Under the pieces are notes generated by a model, which saw nothing but the letters and a program-made list of their open reading frames with translations, had not been told where the DNA came from and searched no databases. 23,708 nt of DNA from a virus, in IMG/VR virus record IMGVR_UViG_3300031227_014569, positions 1-23,708 of that record. One strand, written 5' to 3'. Within the stretch, counting starts at the first letter, position 1, and each line of letters starts with the position of its first letter. Below, one piece after another: positions 14,035 through 22,081 of this stretch. Both the position numbers and the translations under genes were made by a program.

Positions 14035-14582
14035 TTTTTCTTTTCTATTAATCTTGATTTAATTCCCGGTATTTGATTAGCTATTTCAATATTTTTATGA
14101 CTATCATCAAAAAATAAAACTTGGTCATATTTATCAGCTAAATCAGATAAAACTTTCTTTTTGGCTGCTGGGATATCATAATGTTCACCGTCATCTCGAC
14201 CCAATGTTATAACATTTTCTAATGGCATATTAATACCTTCTCTTGTTAAAAAATTATGAATGGCCAATTGAGCTTTATGAGATCTGGCTGTTAGAATATA
14301 AATTTCTGAACTACTTCGACCTGATTTCTTAGCCATGTCAATATTTTTAAGGGCCGGCCACATTTTATATTTTTGGGCATTCATTATAATACGAGGATCA
14401 ATGAAATCTTCCATATTAGTAGTTTCACCTTTCTTTGGCTTATAGAAATTATATTCTTCAGGGGTGAGAGAATTAATTCTTCTTCCATCCTTATAAACAT
14501 GAACCTTAGCAGAAGTTTTCACTAATGTATCATCGAAATCCATGACATAACATTTAAATTGTGGTACTTCTCGTGCTCTCAT
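14031..14582 (-). CDS. HAD-superfamily phosphatase
   Basis: 183 residues from the chosen start (MRAREVPQFK, ATG 14582), which overlaps the TGA of the GIY-YIG gene. An in-frame ATG at 14594 would add four residues inside that gene and is less likely. HAD motif I is DFDDTLV (Asp15 nucleophile, Asp17), motif II is YILTARS, Lys residues stand in the AAKKKVL stretch, and motif IV is LFFDDSHKN. The overall look is that of phage polynucleotide-kinase-type 3'-phosphatase or 5'-nucleotidase domains with no kinase domain attached. The probable substrate is a nucleotide or nucleic acid end, inferred only. It is co-translated with GH16 downstream. Confidence 0.82.
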   Translation of the reverse strand: MRAREVPQFKCYVMDFDDTLVKTSAKVHVYKDGRRINSLTPEEYNFYKPKKGETTNMEDFIDPRIIMNAQKYKMWPALKNIDMAKKSGRSSSEIYILTARSHKAQLAIHNFLTREGINMPLENVITLGRDDGEHYDIPAAKKKVLSDLADKYDQVLFFDDSHKNIEIANQIPGIKSRLIEKKK

Positions 14583-15193
14583 ATTACTATCCATTTTTTG
14601 TGGTGGGATCTACTTCCATTAATCACAGCATTTATATGACATGATAAAGATCCAATTTTGTTTGCTAAATCAAACTTATGACCTTTAAATATTTCTCCGG
14701 TTTCTTTATTTTTAAAATTATATATATTGTGATCAAATCTAGGGTTGTTCTTCCCTTTTTCCGTGCCACGTTCTTTTCTAGTATTTCCCATTTTTAATTT
14801 AGATTCTTTAGAATGAGATTGTCCAAACATTCCATTGTTTTCTCCTTTAGCTAAATTTCTTTCTTGTCTAATTTTACTCATTTGTTTCTTAGCCTTTGCT
14901 GTGTGTTTATAATTAACTGCGCCTTCTCCGCCATCAGTTAAATTATATCCATTTGGCCACTTTGTATTCTTTTCATTAATCCAAAATGTTTCTCTTTCTT
15001 CCCAATTATCTTCATTACAAATTTCAAGTATTTCTTTTTTAAAATTCTTTCTTCCATGTTTCTTAATGGATCGTTGAATAATTCGTCCACTACCTAGGTA
15101 TTTATCCTTTATATTATTCGTAGAATGATAACCTACATAAGATAATCTGGTGTTTAAATTAGTTGTTATGTATATCGTATGTTTCTTACCCAT
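14579..15193 (-). CDS. Free-standing GIY-YIG homing endonuclease
   Basis: 204 residues. The GIY-YIG core is IYITTN...SYVGYHST, then YLGSGRIIQRSIKKHGRKNFKKEILE and the Glu-containing ERETFWINEKN with GYNLTDGGEG. The DNA-binding part has NUMOD3-like NNGMFGQSHSKESKLKM, a second copy-like KGKNNPRFDH, and a C-terminal NUMOD1-like segment (IFKGHKFDLANKIG). It is a Seg-like mobile gene that spreads by cutting and repair. It is fitted between two genes with minimal overlap: its start overlaps the previous stop (ATGGGTAA) and its TGA overlaps the HAD start. This keeps both neighbours intact, as expected for an established mobile gene. Confidence 0.9.
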   Translation of the reverse strand: MGKKHTIYITTNLNTRLSYVGYHSTNNIKDKYLGSGRIIQRSIKKHGRKNFKKEILEICNEDNWEERETFWINEKNTKWPNGYNLTDGGEGAVNYKHTAKAKKQMSKIRQERNLAKGENNGMFGQSHSKESKLKMGNTRKERGTEKGKNNPRFDHNIYNFKNKETGEIFKGHKFDLANKIGSLSCHINAVINGSRSHHKKWIVI

Positions 15194-15695
15194 AATATTT
15201 TCCGAATCTTTTATCGATTCTTATTCTATCTTCATCTTCTTTATCTAAAAATCCAGGTGCATATACTTCTCCACCACTATTAGATTCTATCTGCTGTGAT
15301 AGTTTAGTTATGATTAATTCTATTGTATCTTTAAAATAATCGGGATTTTTAGAATCTTCTAAGTATTCACTAATTTTAGAATCCTGAATTAATTCAATAT
15401 AAATACCCAACGCATCATCTAATAATTCTTCTCCAATATAAAAACCATCTTGAAGAGAAGTCATTATCATATTAGCATGCATCCACTTCTGGAAAAAGTC
15501 ATTCTTATTTTCTGAACTAACTCCTGCCTTAACAGCTGAATTATTTGATAACGTTTCTTTTTCTTTCTTTTTTAATTCGCTATTTTGAATCTTAGAAGTT
15601 TTCTTTCTAATATCACTTAAACTATCAGCAGTTCCATCATCCGAATAACCTGGCCAATAGTCTCCGGTACTTTCAAATATAAATTGAGCCCTCAT
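15186..15695 (-). CDS. Unknown protein (169 residues), possible virion component
   Basis: Not recognised. It starts MRAQFIFESTGDYWPGYSDDGTADSLSD, then a Lys-rich helical stretch (DIRKKTSKIQNSELKKKEKET). A helical region follows (DFFQKWMHANMIMTSLQDGFYIGEELLDDALGIYIELIQD), ending in an acidic, Asp/Arg-rich tail with FGKYYG. There is no signal peptide or transmembrane segment. The start is supported by a GATATATAAAATAAA box 8 bases upstream, itself just after a terminator. Its neighbours upstream are scaffold-like proteins, which suggests but does not show a structural role. Confidence 0.7.
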   Translation of the reverse strand: MRAQFIFESTGDYWPGYSDDGTADSLSDIRKKTSKIQNSELKKKEKETLSNNSAVKAGVSSENKNDFFQKWMHANMIMTSLQDGFYIGEELLDDALGIYIELIQDSKISEYLEDSKNPDYFKDTIELIITKLSQQIESNSGGEVYAPGFLDKEDEDRIRIDKRFGKYYG

Positions 15696-15703
15696 ACTAA
15701 TTG

Positions 15704-15718
15704 TTTATTTTATATATC
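15704..15718 (-). promoter_or_regulatory. GATATATAAAATAAA motif before the 169-residue gene
   Basis: Differs from the consensus only at the upstream end. It lies 8 bases before the ATG at 15695 and abuts the terminator at 15719-15747. Confidence 0.6.
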
Positions 15719-15747
15719 TAAAAAGGGAGACCCTAAGATCTCCCTTT
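15719..15747 (-). terminator. Intrinsic terminator after the acidic scaffold-like gene
   Basis: A 9-bp stem AAAGGGAGA/TCTCCCTTT with an 8-base loop, followed by five T in total on the minus strand. It is 20 bases beyond the stop at 15768. Confidence 0.88.
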
Positions 15748-15767
15748 AATTATTTAGAATTTAAAAA

Positions 15768-17405
15768 TTAGTTCTTTGGGAAAGGATTAACTCCTTTTTT
15801 TCCTGGTTGAAATCCTTTTTTATCATCTTTATCATCGTCTGCATCTTTATCTTCGTCTGCATCTTCATCATCATCACCTTCAGCTTCTTCAGCATCTTCT
15901 TCATCAGCAGTTTCACCGGCTTCATGCTCTGGAGATTCATCTTCAGCTGGGGCATCTTCTAATCCATCAAAACTGATTTCATCTTCAATACCTTCTTCGC
16001 CTTCAACTTCAATTTCTCCACCGAACATATCTTCGATATCAACACCTTTACCTTCTAACCATCCTTTAAGAACGTCCCAATTTTCAGCAGAAACTTTAAT
16101 TTGTGTTCCACCTTCAACCGGAGCTTCATCATCCATTGATAATTCGTCACCACCTAATTCATCACCTGCATCTTCAGGAGTGTCAAGTGGAAGTTCATCA
16201 ATAGCTTCTTCTTCGCCAGCAAGTTCTTCTCCGCCTTCTTCAGCTTCTGGATCATCAAAACTTCCTAGGTCATCCATTTCAAACTCATCGTCATCTTCTA
16301 CAAGGTTCGGAGTAGTTTTATGGTTTTGCTTAGATACTTTTCTTTCGAAACCTTCACCACCTGTAATAGATTCTTCAATCTCAGGTACTTCTTCAGCAAC
16401 TTCTTCGCCTTCACCTTCTAAATCGCCACCCATATCTAGGTCAAAATCAGCAACTTCTTCACCGGCTCCTTCAGGAGATTCAAGATCAGTTTCACCATCC
16501 ATTGGCATTTCATCATCTATTGCAAGTTCATCACCACCTAGTTCATCACTAACAGCTTCAGCATTAACTCCAAGTTCTCCTAACTCAGCAATTGCATCTT
16601 CAATATCATCAACAGTGATAATGAATTCAGTAATTTCTACTCTATCATCTTCAACAGCAACTTCGTCATCGATTACTTCTTCAGCACCTTCTGTATCTTC
16701 AGCTGCTTCTTCTTCCTCATCATCTGCTTTCTCAGCATCTTCTTCAGCATCATCATCAGCTTCCTTATCTTCTTCTTTGTCCTCTTCCTTATCTTCTTCT
16801 TTGTCCTCTTCCTTATCATCGTCATCTTCTTCTTCAGCTTCATTTAAAGCGGCTGCTCTCTTAGATTTGATTTGTTCAACGATTCTAGCAACTCTTTCTT
16901 CACGAGTTTCTTCTTCTTTAATACATTTTCCATCTTCATCAAGTTCATCCTCGTCATTAATTCCTTTTTTACCAGTTTTCTCATCTTTAAAATCATGATC
17001 TTTAGCCTCAGCTAATCTAGATTTGATTTTAGTTTCTTCTGATAAAGCACCAGTAGTTTGTGGCTGAATAACATGTACTAATTTCTCTCCTAATTTAGAA
17101 AGCTTATAAGTAGTTACACCACTAGCAGTTGTTGATTCGAAAAATCTTTGATTTCTCTTCAACCACATATTTGCAGCTGCAGCTGGATTTTTCGATGTTT
17201 CATTAAGGCCGGCGATAAATCTCTTTAGACTTACTCTAGATACCTTAGCGTTTTCAGATACAAAAGATAATACAGCATTTCTCATCGGAGCTCTTGAACC
17301 TACGACTACGGGTTGTTTCTCTCCGTATTTTCTCGTTAAGGTTATAGATTTATTCTCGTTAAGATACTGACCTAATGTAGTTGGCACATAACTTTTTCTT
17401 TTCAT
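15768..17405 (-). CDS. Acidic low-complexity protein with N-terminal folded domain; prohead scaffold-like
   Basis: 545 residues. The first ~110 residues are ordinary in composition and look like a small winged-helix-type fold (VSLKRFIAGLNETSKNPAAAANMWLKRNQRFFE...TTYKLSKLGEKLVHVI). It begins MKRKSYVPTTLGQYLNENKS. From residue ~170 it is extremely rich in Asp and Glu, with KEEDKEED tandem units and two related blocks around DELGGDEL followed by A/S-IDDE or MDDE. A compact island (TQIKVSAENWDVLKGWLEGKGVDIEDMFGGEIEVE) interrupts the acidic tail near residue 430, and the end is Lys-rich. Acidic, low-complexity, abundant proteins of this kind often serve as capsid scaffold or core. That is inference; no family is recognised. 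Confidence 0.75.
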   Translation of the reverse strand: MKRKSYVPTTLGQYLNENKSITLTRKYGEKQPVVVGSRAPMRNAVLSFVSENAKVSRVSLKRFIAGLNETSKNPAAAANMWLKRNQRFFESTTASGVTTYKLSKLGEKLVHVIQPQTTGALSEETKIKSRLAEAKDHDFKDEKTGKKGINDEDELDEDGKCIKEEETREERVARIVEQIKSKRAAALNEAEEEDDDDKEEDKEEDKEEDKEEDKEADDDAEEDAEKADDEEEEAAEDTEGAEEVIDDEVAVEDDRVEITEFIITVDDIEDAIAELGELGVNAEAVSDELGGDELAIDDEMPMDGETDLESPEGAGEEVADFDLDMGGDLEGEGEEVAEEVPEIEESITGGEGFERKVSKQNHKTTPNLVEDDDEFEMDDLGSFDDPEAEEGGEELAGEEEAIDELPLDTPEDAGDELGGDELSMDDEAPVEGGTQIKVSAENWDVLKGWLEGKGVDIEDMFGGEIEVEGEEGIEDEISFDGLEDAPAEDESPEHEAGETADEEDAEEAEGDDDEDADEDKDADDDKDDKKGFQPGKKGVNPFPKN

Positions 17406-17427
17406 AATTGTAACATTAATTTTAAAT

Positions 17428-17443
17428 TTTATTTTATATATTC
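17428..17443 (-). promoter_or_regulatory. GAATATATAAAATAAA motif before the scaffold-like gene
   Basis: Exact copy, 22 bases before the ATG at 17405, the longest spacing among exact copies. Confidence 0.6.
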
Positions 17444-17489
17444 ATTTAGTTCTTAACACTCTTGGACACTTGTTGTAACATCAATCATC

Positions 17490-18923
17490 TTAACTACTTG
17501 CAACTGAATTTGATGGCCAACCTCCACCACCAATAATTTCTTCATCAATATCCTCAGTATCTTCTATATAGTCATTAAATTCATGCTGATCGATTATTTC
17601 AATAGTATCATAACTATCACCTAAAAATTCTACGATATCCATTTCATCGTATTCTGGTTCATAAGATATCTTCTCAAATGAATCATCCTCTCCTTTTTTA
17701 ACTATTCCATACCAATCTCCATCAGGGCTTAGTTTAAACACTTTACCAATAAACTCATTATCGCCATCAATAACCTTTACATAGAAAAGATAATCATTAT
17801 CTAAGTAATCTTCTTTAGTTTTTTTTTCCACTTCACCTTCTCTTTCAATGTATGCTTCATCTATATTATAGAAATTTTCTGGAGTCATTGGATTATATGA
17901 ATCATAAACAGGTAAACCCATTTTTTCTTGTTGTTCTTGCTTTTTGTAAATTTTTGTTCTTAACTTACTAATTTTATCTGTAATTATTCTAATTTCCTTA
18001 AGGGCTTCTTTCTTAGGTTTTTCTAATGCTGGATTAAATTCTGGATAATAATAGTAGTAGTTATCAATAATTCCTTGTGGATCTTCAACTCCTAATTTTT
18101 TAAGAGCCTTTAATTTATCCTTGTCATCTACACCTGAATTAACGATATCTGCAGCTTCATGTCCCATTTGGGCGAAGAATTCTTCCATTTCACCTTCGAC
18201 TCCTTCAAACTTAGGAGACTGAAATCTGTCTAACTGATATTCTTTATCTTCTTGTAACTCTGTTATTTCATATTCAATTTCAGTAATATCTTTATCAAAT
18301 TGATCATATTTATCTAGTTTTGTATCGCTCCAAGGCTTTTGTTTTCTTTGTTTTGGAGATCTAACAGGATCTATTTTTCTAATAGGTCTGCCTTCTTTAT
18401 TTACTTCATAAGGAAATCCATACATTCCAGTAAAACGAGGTTCTTCATCATCTGCTTCATACATGCTTTCATGATCCATTTGATCCATGTCTAATTCCTT
18501 TAGTTGATTTACTAAACTTCTAAGATAGGATTGCATTTCTTCAATTTCAGCAGGATCTTCTATTACCATCATTTGATCAGAAATTTGATCGATCTCTAAT
18601 TGAATTCGTTGAGATTCATCTTCTGTTTCATCAACTCTTACTAATAAAGATTCTGATGTTGGTTGAACATTTGTTACAGCAGCGGCCGCAGCTGCAGCAG
18701 CTTGTTCTGGAGATTGTTGATTCTGTCCTGCTTCTGGAGCAGCATCACCACTTATCTTAGCTAATTCAGTTTGAATATCACTTTTTTGACCATCAATTCT
18801 AGCAATTTGAGATTTAAGAGCTGCAATTTCAGCATCTGCTTTTGCAACTCTAGCCATACCCTCAGCATATTTTTGAGCCATTGCTGGATCTGTTATATTC
18901 ACATCTTCATTTAATTTTTTCAT
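17490..18923 (-). CDS. Coiled-coil protein of unknown function, possible capsid-core protein
   Basis: 477 residues. The N-terminal ~60 residues form a predicted coiled coil (RVAKADAEIAALKSQIARIDGQ). An Ala-rich linker (AAAAAAAAV) follows, then TSESLLVRVDETEDE and another helix (IQLEIDQISDQMMVIEDPAEIEEMQSYL). The middle is charged, with long helices (DITEIEYEITELQEDKEYQL). The C-terminal ~110 residues (YLFYVKVIDGDNEFIGKVFKLSPDGDWYGIVKKGEDD...) look like a small beta-barrel, then an acidic tail ending GGGGWPSNSVASS. There is no signal peptide. The start ATG overlaps the stop of the upstream ligase-like gene, so translation is coupled. The N-terminus MKKLNEDV fits the shared short leader pattern ending near L-N-E. 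Confidence 0.75.
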   Translation of the reverse strand: MKKLNEDVNITDPAMAQKYAEGMARVAKADAEIAALKSQIARIDGQKSDIQTELAKISGDAAPEAGQNQQSPEQAAAAAAAAVTNVQPTSESLLVRVDETEDESQRIQLEIDQISDQMMVIEDPAEIEEMQSYLRSLVNQLKELDMDQMDHESMYEADDEEPRFTGMYGFPYEVNKEGRPIRKIDPVRSPKQRKQKPWSDTKLDKYDQFDKDITEIEYEITELQEDKEYQLDRFQSPKFEGVEGEMEEFFAQMGHEAADIVNSGVDDKDKLKALKKLGVEDPQGIIDNYYYYYPEFNPALEKPKKEALKEIRIITDKISKLRTKIYKKQEQQEKMGLPVYDSYNPMTPENFYNIDEAYIEREGEVEKKTKEDYLDNDYLFYVKVIDGDNEFIGKVFKLSPDGDWYGIVKKGEDDSFEKISYEPEYDEMDIVEFLGDSYDTIEIIDQHEFNDYIEDTEDIDEEIIGGGGWPSNSVASS

Positions 18924-20764
18924 GGTTGATTATTATTTTGTCTTTCAATTTCTGGAAATATGATAGGATCAAATTGAGCGATCTCTGCTCCTTCCCAAGT
19001 TCTATATTCATTTATTACTTGATCATAAAAATTATGGACAGGTTTTGGTGTTAGTTCCATAAAGTATGATCCGTTTCCATCTTCAACAGCTCTTGCTGCG
19101 GCTAACGCATCTTTATTTTCCATCTCACCAATATTAAATTCATCTAGAGTATTTATCTTTCCACCCATAACTTCCTCTTCATAAAACAGTTGAAGTGATA
19201 ATTCAGAGTTTTTACCCTTATCTGTAAAAATTATAAGAGGTTCAAAATGAGGTCTACAGAATTCAAAAATTTCTTTTAAAGACCATCTGTCCAATATCAT
19301 ATATGATGGAATTAAACTTTTATTGAAGTTTGATAAAGATTTCATCTGAGCTCGAACTAACACATCACTAATATGAAAATTCTTTCCTTTTAAATCTCTT
19401 TCACTACCAACAGCAGCTAATACAACAGGAACGTTCCATTGATTATGAATTTGTTCAATATTAGTCATTTGTGCTTGAGTAAATGGTTCTAAGGTAGTTA
19501 AATAAACAGCAACTCTATTTTCACCTTGTGGCACGTTTATTTCTGGAGGTAAGAATGCATTTTGTACTGAAGCAATAACCCTCATATTATCAATATCGTT
19601 AGGTTGTCTTCGTTTTAATGCTTTTACTGTAATATTTTTGGATCTATTTTCATTTAATGCAACATAGTCATTTACGTATTCAGCTGTATCAACTTCATCA
19701 CTTATCATTTCATTAATAACACCTACGTAGGTATTAAATTTATCTACAACTGTTTCTGATAAAAGTCCATACGGTTTTTTGTATTTTCTAAATGATGATA
19801 AGAAAACTCTATAAAGAGCCTCATAAATAGGATCTTCATTAATGTATTTTAAAGTTTCTTTGTTATTTATAAATTTAGGGTTTAGTTTACCCATGTGGCC
19901 ATATTTTGGAGAAGTTAAATAACTTGGTTCTAAACCTTCTGTTATTTTTTCAGTCGCACAATATTTAACAAACACATCATTAATAATTTCAATATATAGT
20001 TCTTCAGTAGTTTCTGATAATAATTTAGGAAATTTATAAGAATCCATAAATTCATTTAAACTCAATAAAACAATATCATAAAAATCTCTAGATTCACTTT
20101 GTCTTTTATAGGCTTCATCAAGAATATCAAATTCATAAGAAATAACTTGAATAAGGTGTTTACCTGATTTAATTACAACTCCTTCAATAACGGCTTCTTT
20201 AGAATAAGATGTTTGAAGAGTCTTTGTAATCATTTCAGAGAATGTATCAAACTCTCCATTATAATTTTTTGTATCATATGCGATAAAGAGACGTTTTTGT
20301 TCTTCATTTAATTTCCCTTCAAATAATACGGGTGGTCTCCCCATACATAAAATACCTGCCCATTGTTTAACTTCGTTGTAGTCATAAGATTCTATAACCT
20401 TTCCATTAACCCTTTTGGTCATGTCAGTTAAAATATATCTAGGTAGATTCGAGTATGGAATTCTAAGTGGTCTTTCCACTGGAGTATAGGCTACTCCATA
20501 TCTAATTCCTTCAGGTAAGTCGGTTTCACCAATCAGTGTTGGCAATTCTAATAATGCTTGTTCCCAAACATCATTTAATGTTCTTTCTATTAATGTGATT
20601 TCAGAATTATTCTTTTTGAAGAATTTTACTTCACCATCAATTTTTTCAAAGAGGATTCTAAATGTGTCGAGTTTTTCTGTTATAACTACTTCATCATTTA
20701 AAAGTTTATCAACGTATGATTGACCTCTTTTTTGTATTGAGGTCTTAATCGAATTTAATCCCAT
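18920..20764 (-). CDS. Ligase-like nucleotidyltransferase fused to a degenerate nucleotidylyltransferase-like domain
   Basis: 614 residues from the chosen start MGLNSIKTSIQKRG (ATG 20764), which has TATAAATA 8 bases upstream; an ATG-less extension to 20818 adds 18 poor residues. Residues ~15-220 resemble the covalent nucleotidyltransferase (RNA/DNA ligase) fold: ITEKLDTFRI with possible Lys31 as motif I (KxDG relaxed to KLDT), IRYGVAYTPVERPL near motif III and EGVVIK (194-199) as motif IV. Motif V is not clear. Residues ~416-590 resemble the HxGH nucleotidylyltransferase fold: VAVYLTTLEPFTQAQMTNIEQ and a C-terminal ELTPKPVHNFYDQV like that of NMN/cytidylyl-type transferases, but the HxGH His residues are replaced (TQAQ). 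The protein may be partly or wholly non-catalytic. It lies among scaffold-like genes. Confidence 0.65.
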   Translation of the reverse strand: MGLNSIKTSIQKRGQSYVDKLLNDEVVITEKLDTFRILFEKIDGEVKFFKKNNSEITLIERTLNDVWEQALLELPTLIGETDLPEGIRYGVAYTPVERPLRIPYSNLPRYILTDMTKRVNGKVIESYDYNEVKQWAGILCMGRPPVLFEGKLNEEQKRLFIAYDTKNYNGEFDTFSEMITKTLQTSYSKEAVIEGVVIKSGKHLIQVISYEFDILDEAYKRQSESRDFYDIVLLSLNEFMDSYKFPKLLSETTEELYIEIINDVFVKYCATEKITEGLEPSYLTSPKYGHMGKLNPKFINNKETLKYINEDPIYEALYRVFLSSFRKYKKPYGLLSETVVDKFNTYVGVINEMISDEVDTAEYVNDYVALNENRSKNITVKALKRRQPNDIDNMRVIASVQNAFLPPEINVPQGENRVAVYLTTLEPFTQAQMTNIEQIHNQWNVPVVLAAVGSERDLKGKNFHISDVLVRAQMKSLSNFNKSLIPSYMILDRWSLKEIFEFCRPHFEPLIIFTDKGKNSELSLQLFYEEEVMGGKINTLDEFNIGEMENKDALAAARAVEDGNGSYFMELTPKPVHNFYDQVINEYRTWEGAEIAQFDPIIFPEIERQNNNQP

Positions 20765-20772
20765 AATTATTG

Positions 20773-20780
20773 TATTTATA
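20773..20780 (-). promoter_or_regulatory. TATAAATA box (T4 late-like) before the ligase-like fusion gene
   Basis: Exact TATAAATA on the minus strand, 8 bases before the chosen ATG, directly after the terminator at 20804-20831. Confidence 0.5.
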
Positions 20781-20803
20781 TGATTTTTTATATTTATCCA
20801 AAT

Positions 20804-20831
20804 AAAAAAGGGAGTCATTACAACTCCCTTT
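20804..20831 (-). terminator. Intrinsic terminator after the 192-residue gene
   Basis: A 9-bp stem AAAGGGAGT/ACTCCCTTT, 7-base loop, six T on the minus strand. It starts 22 bases past the stop codon. Confidence 0.9.
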
Positions 20832-20852
20832 CAATATTAGTATGTTTTATTC

Positions 20853-21431
20853 TTATTTCTTTTTCTTGATATAAACTTTTTTAGCTCTGACTTCTTCGTT
20901 TATCTTTTTAGGTTCTTCCTTTTTTGAGGATTCAGAAATTTCAGTCCTAATGTTAGTAATGAATTCGTCTAGAGATTCTGCAAAAGCTTCAGTAATAATA
21001 TCGGATATCATGTTTGGAGATAATACATCAGTAATCTCTTCCCCTTTAACCATTCCGTACATTTCATCAATTACAGAATAAACTTTAAATTTAAGATCGT
21101 TTTGACGCATTGTTTCACTTAACAATACACTTGCTTTGTTCTTAAGGTAGTTTTTCTTTTGAAGTGGTGTAGAATTCTCAGTTAATCTAGGTGAACGCTT
21201 TAGTAAGAAATTTTGACCTAATTCGTTTAATCCAGATTCTTCAGTCCAATACTGATTTAACTCACTTAGAAATGAAACCTGGGATTTCTCATTTAAGTCA
21301 TGGATTGCTGTTAGATTATAATGTTCTAATAATGCATTGTATATCTGTCTGAAATCGTTAACGATGTGGGATTCGTGAAGCGTTTCGCTCTCGTTAAGTT
21401 TTTCTTTATAGACTTCTCCAAACTTGCGCAT
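20853..21431 (-). CDS. Helical unknown protein with Lys-rich tail, possible capsid-core protein
   Basis: 192 residues. It begins MRKFGEVYKEKLNESETLHES, a leader resembling T4 internal-protein targeting sequences (aromatic and charged residues ending L-x-E). The body is mostly helical (HIVNDFRQIYNALLEHYNLTAIHDLNE, LSPNMISDIITEAFAESLDEFITNI), and the C-terminus is basic (VRAKKVYIKKKK), which could contact DNA. No known family is recognised. The ATG has an exact GAATATATAAAATAAA copy 10 bases upstream, which overlaps the stop of the GIY-YIG gene. It is a single-gene unit closed by its own terminator. Confidence 0.7.
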   Translation of the reverse strand: MRKFGEVYKEKLNESETLHESHIVNDFRQIYNALLEHYNLTAIHDLNEKSQVSFLSELNQYWTEESGLNELGQNFLLKRSPRLTENSTPLQKKNYLKNKASVLLSETMRQNDLKFKVYSVIDEMYGMVKGEEITDVLSPNMISDIITEAFAESLDEFITNIRTEISESSKKEEPKKINEEVRAKKVYIKKKK

Positions 21432-21441
21432 ATTTTATAAA

Positions 21442-21457
21442 TTTATTTTATATATTC
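21442..21457 (-). promoter_or_regulatory. GAATATATAAAATAAA motif overlapping the GIY-YIG stop
   Basis: Exact copy, 10 bases before the ATG at 21431. In the upstream GIY-YIG frame the same bases read Glu-Tyr-Ile-Lys-stop. Confidence 0.65.
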
Positions 21458-22081
21458 ATTCTTTTTTTTTCTTCTAGACTCTTTCATTCTGGTAGCTGTT
21501 TCTATACCATATCGTTCTTCCCAAGTCTTTCCTTTTACTGCATTACTTATATGTATATTATGTTCTTTAGAATTTTTTTTCCCCAAATGAGAATTACTCA
21601 TTTTTTTCTTTGTATCATCACTATGAATAGTTCCATATCTATTATTCTTATGTCCTATTTTATTTTTTATACTAATTTTCATTTTATTTGATATATCTAT
21701 TCCATATCGTTCTTCCCATGAAAGGTTTTTAAATTTTCCTTTCATCGTCTTTTTGGTTTTTTCCCGGGCTGCAATAGTTTGTGGAGATCCTAATCTTCCT
21801 TTACCACCCCATGTTTGATTATATCCGCCTAAAGTAGTATGTGCATTTAATTTCTTTATCCAGTATTGCTCTTGTTTTTGCCAATTATCCGGATTAACAT
21901 ATTCAATTATACCCTTAACAAAATTGTTTATTCCATATTTATCAATAGATTTATGTAAAAGAACACCACTTCCAAAATATTGATCATATTCTATATTAGT
22001 AGCATGAAACCCCACATAACATTTTTTATTGTATAAATTAGCTATCTTATATATGTAATAGTAATTATAATTTAAAATCAT
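21443..22081 (-). CDS. Second free-standing GIY-YIG homing endonuclease
   Basis: 212 residues from ATG 22081; a TTG six codons earlier (22099) is an unlikely alternative. The GIY-YIG core is YYIYKIANLYNKKCYVGFHAT, then FGSGVLLHKSIDKYGINNFVKGIIEY, EQYWIKKLN and GGYNQTWGGKG. The C-terminal DNA-binding half has a repeated SWEERYGI / TWEERYGI unit and two NUMOD3-like segments (NNRYGTIHSDDTKKKMS, KKNSKEHNIHISNAVKG). It is related in plan to the endonuclease at 14579-15193 but diverged. It sits at the end of the minus-strand series and terminates exactly inside the start signal of the next gene. The ATG directly follows TATATAAAATAT, so any leader is extremely short. Confidence 0.88.
   Translation of the reverse strand: MILNYNYYYIYKIANLYNKKCYVGFHATNIEYDQYFGSGVLLHKSIDKYGINNFVKGIIEYVNPDNWQKQEQYWIKKLNAHTTLGGYNQTWGGKGRLGSPQTIAAREKTKKTMKGKFKNLSWEERYGIDISNKMKISIKNKIGHKNNRYGTIHSDDTKKKMSNSHLGKKNSKEHNIHISNAVKGKTWEERYGIETATRMKESRRKKKNEYIK

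Noticed and set aside
16180-16998. 272-codon plus-strand open frame rich in Ser
   Set aside because: It is the complement of the Asp/Glu-rich coding tract (GAA/GAT repeats read as TTC/ATC and similar) with no start context; an antisense shadow of the scaffold-like gene.
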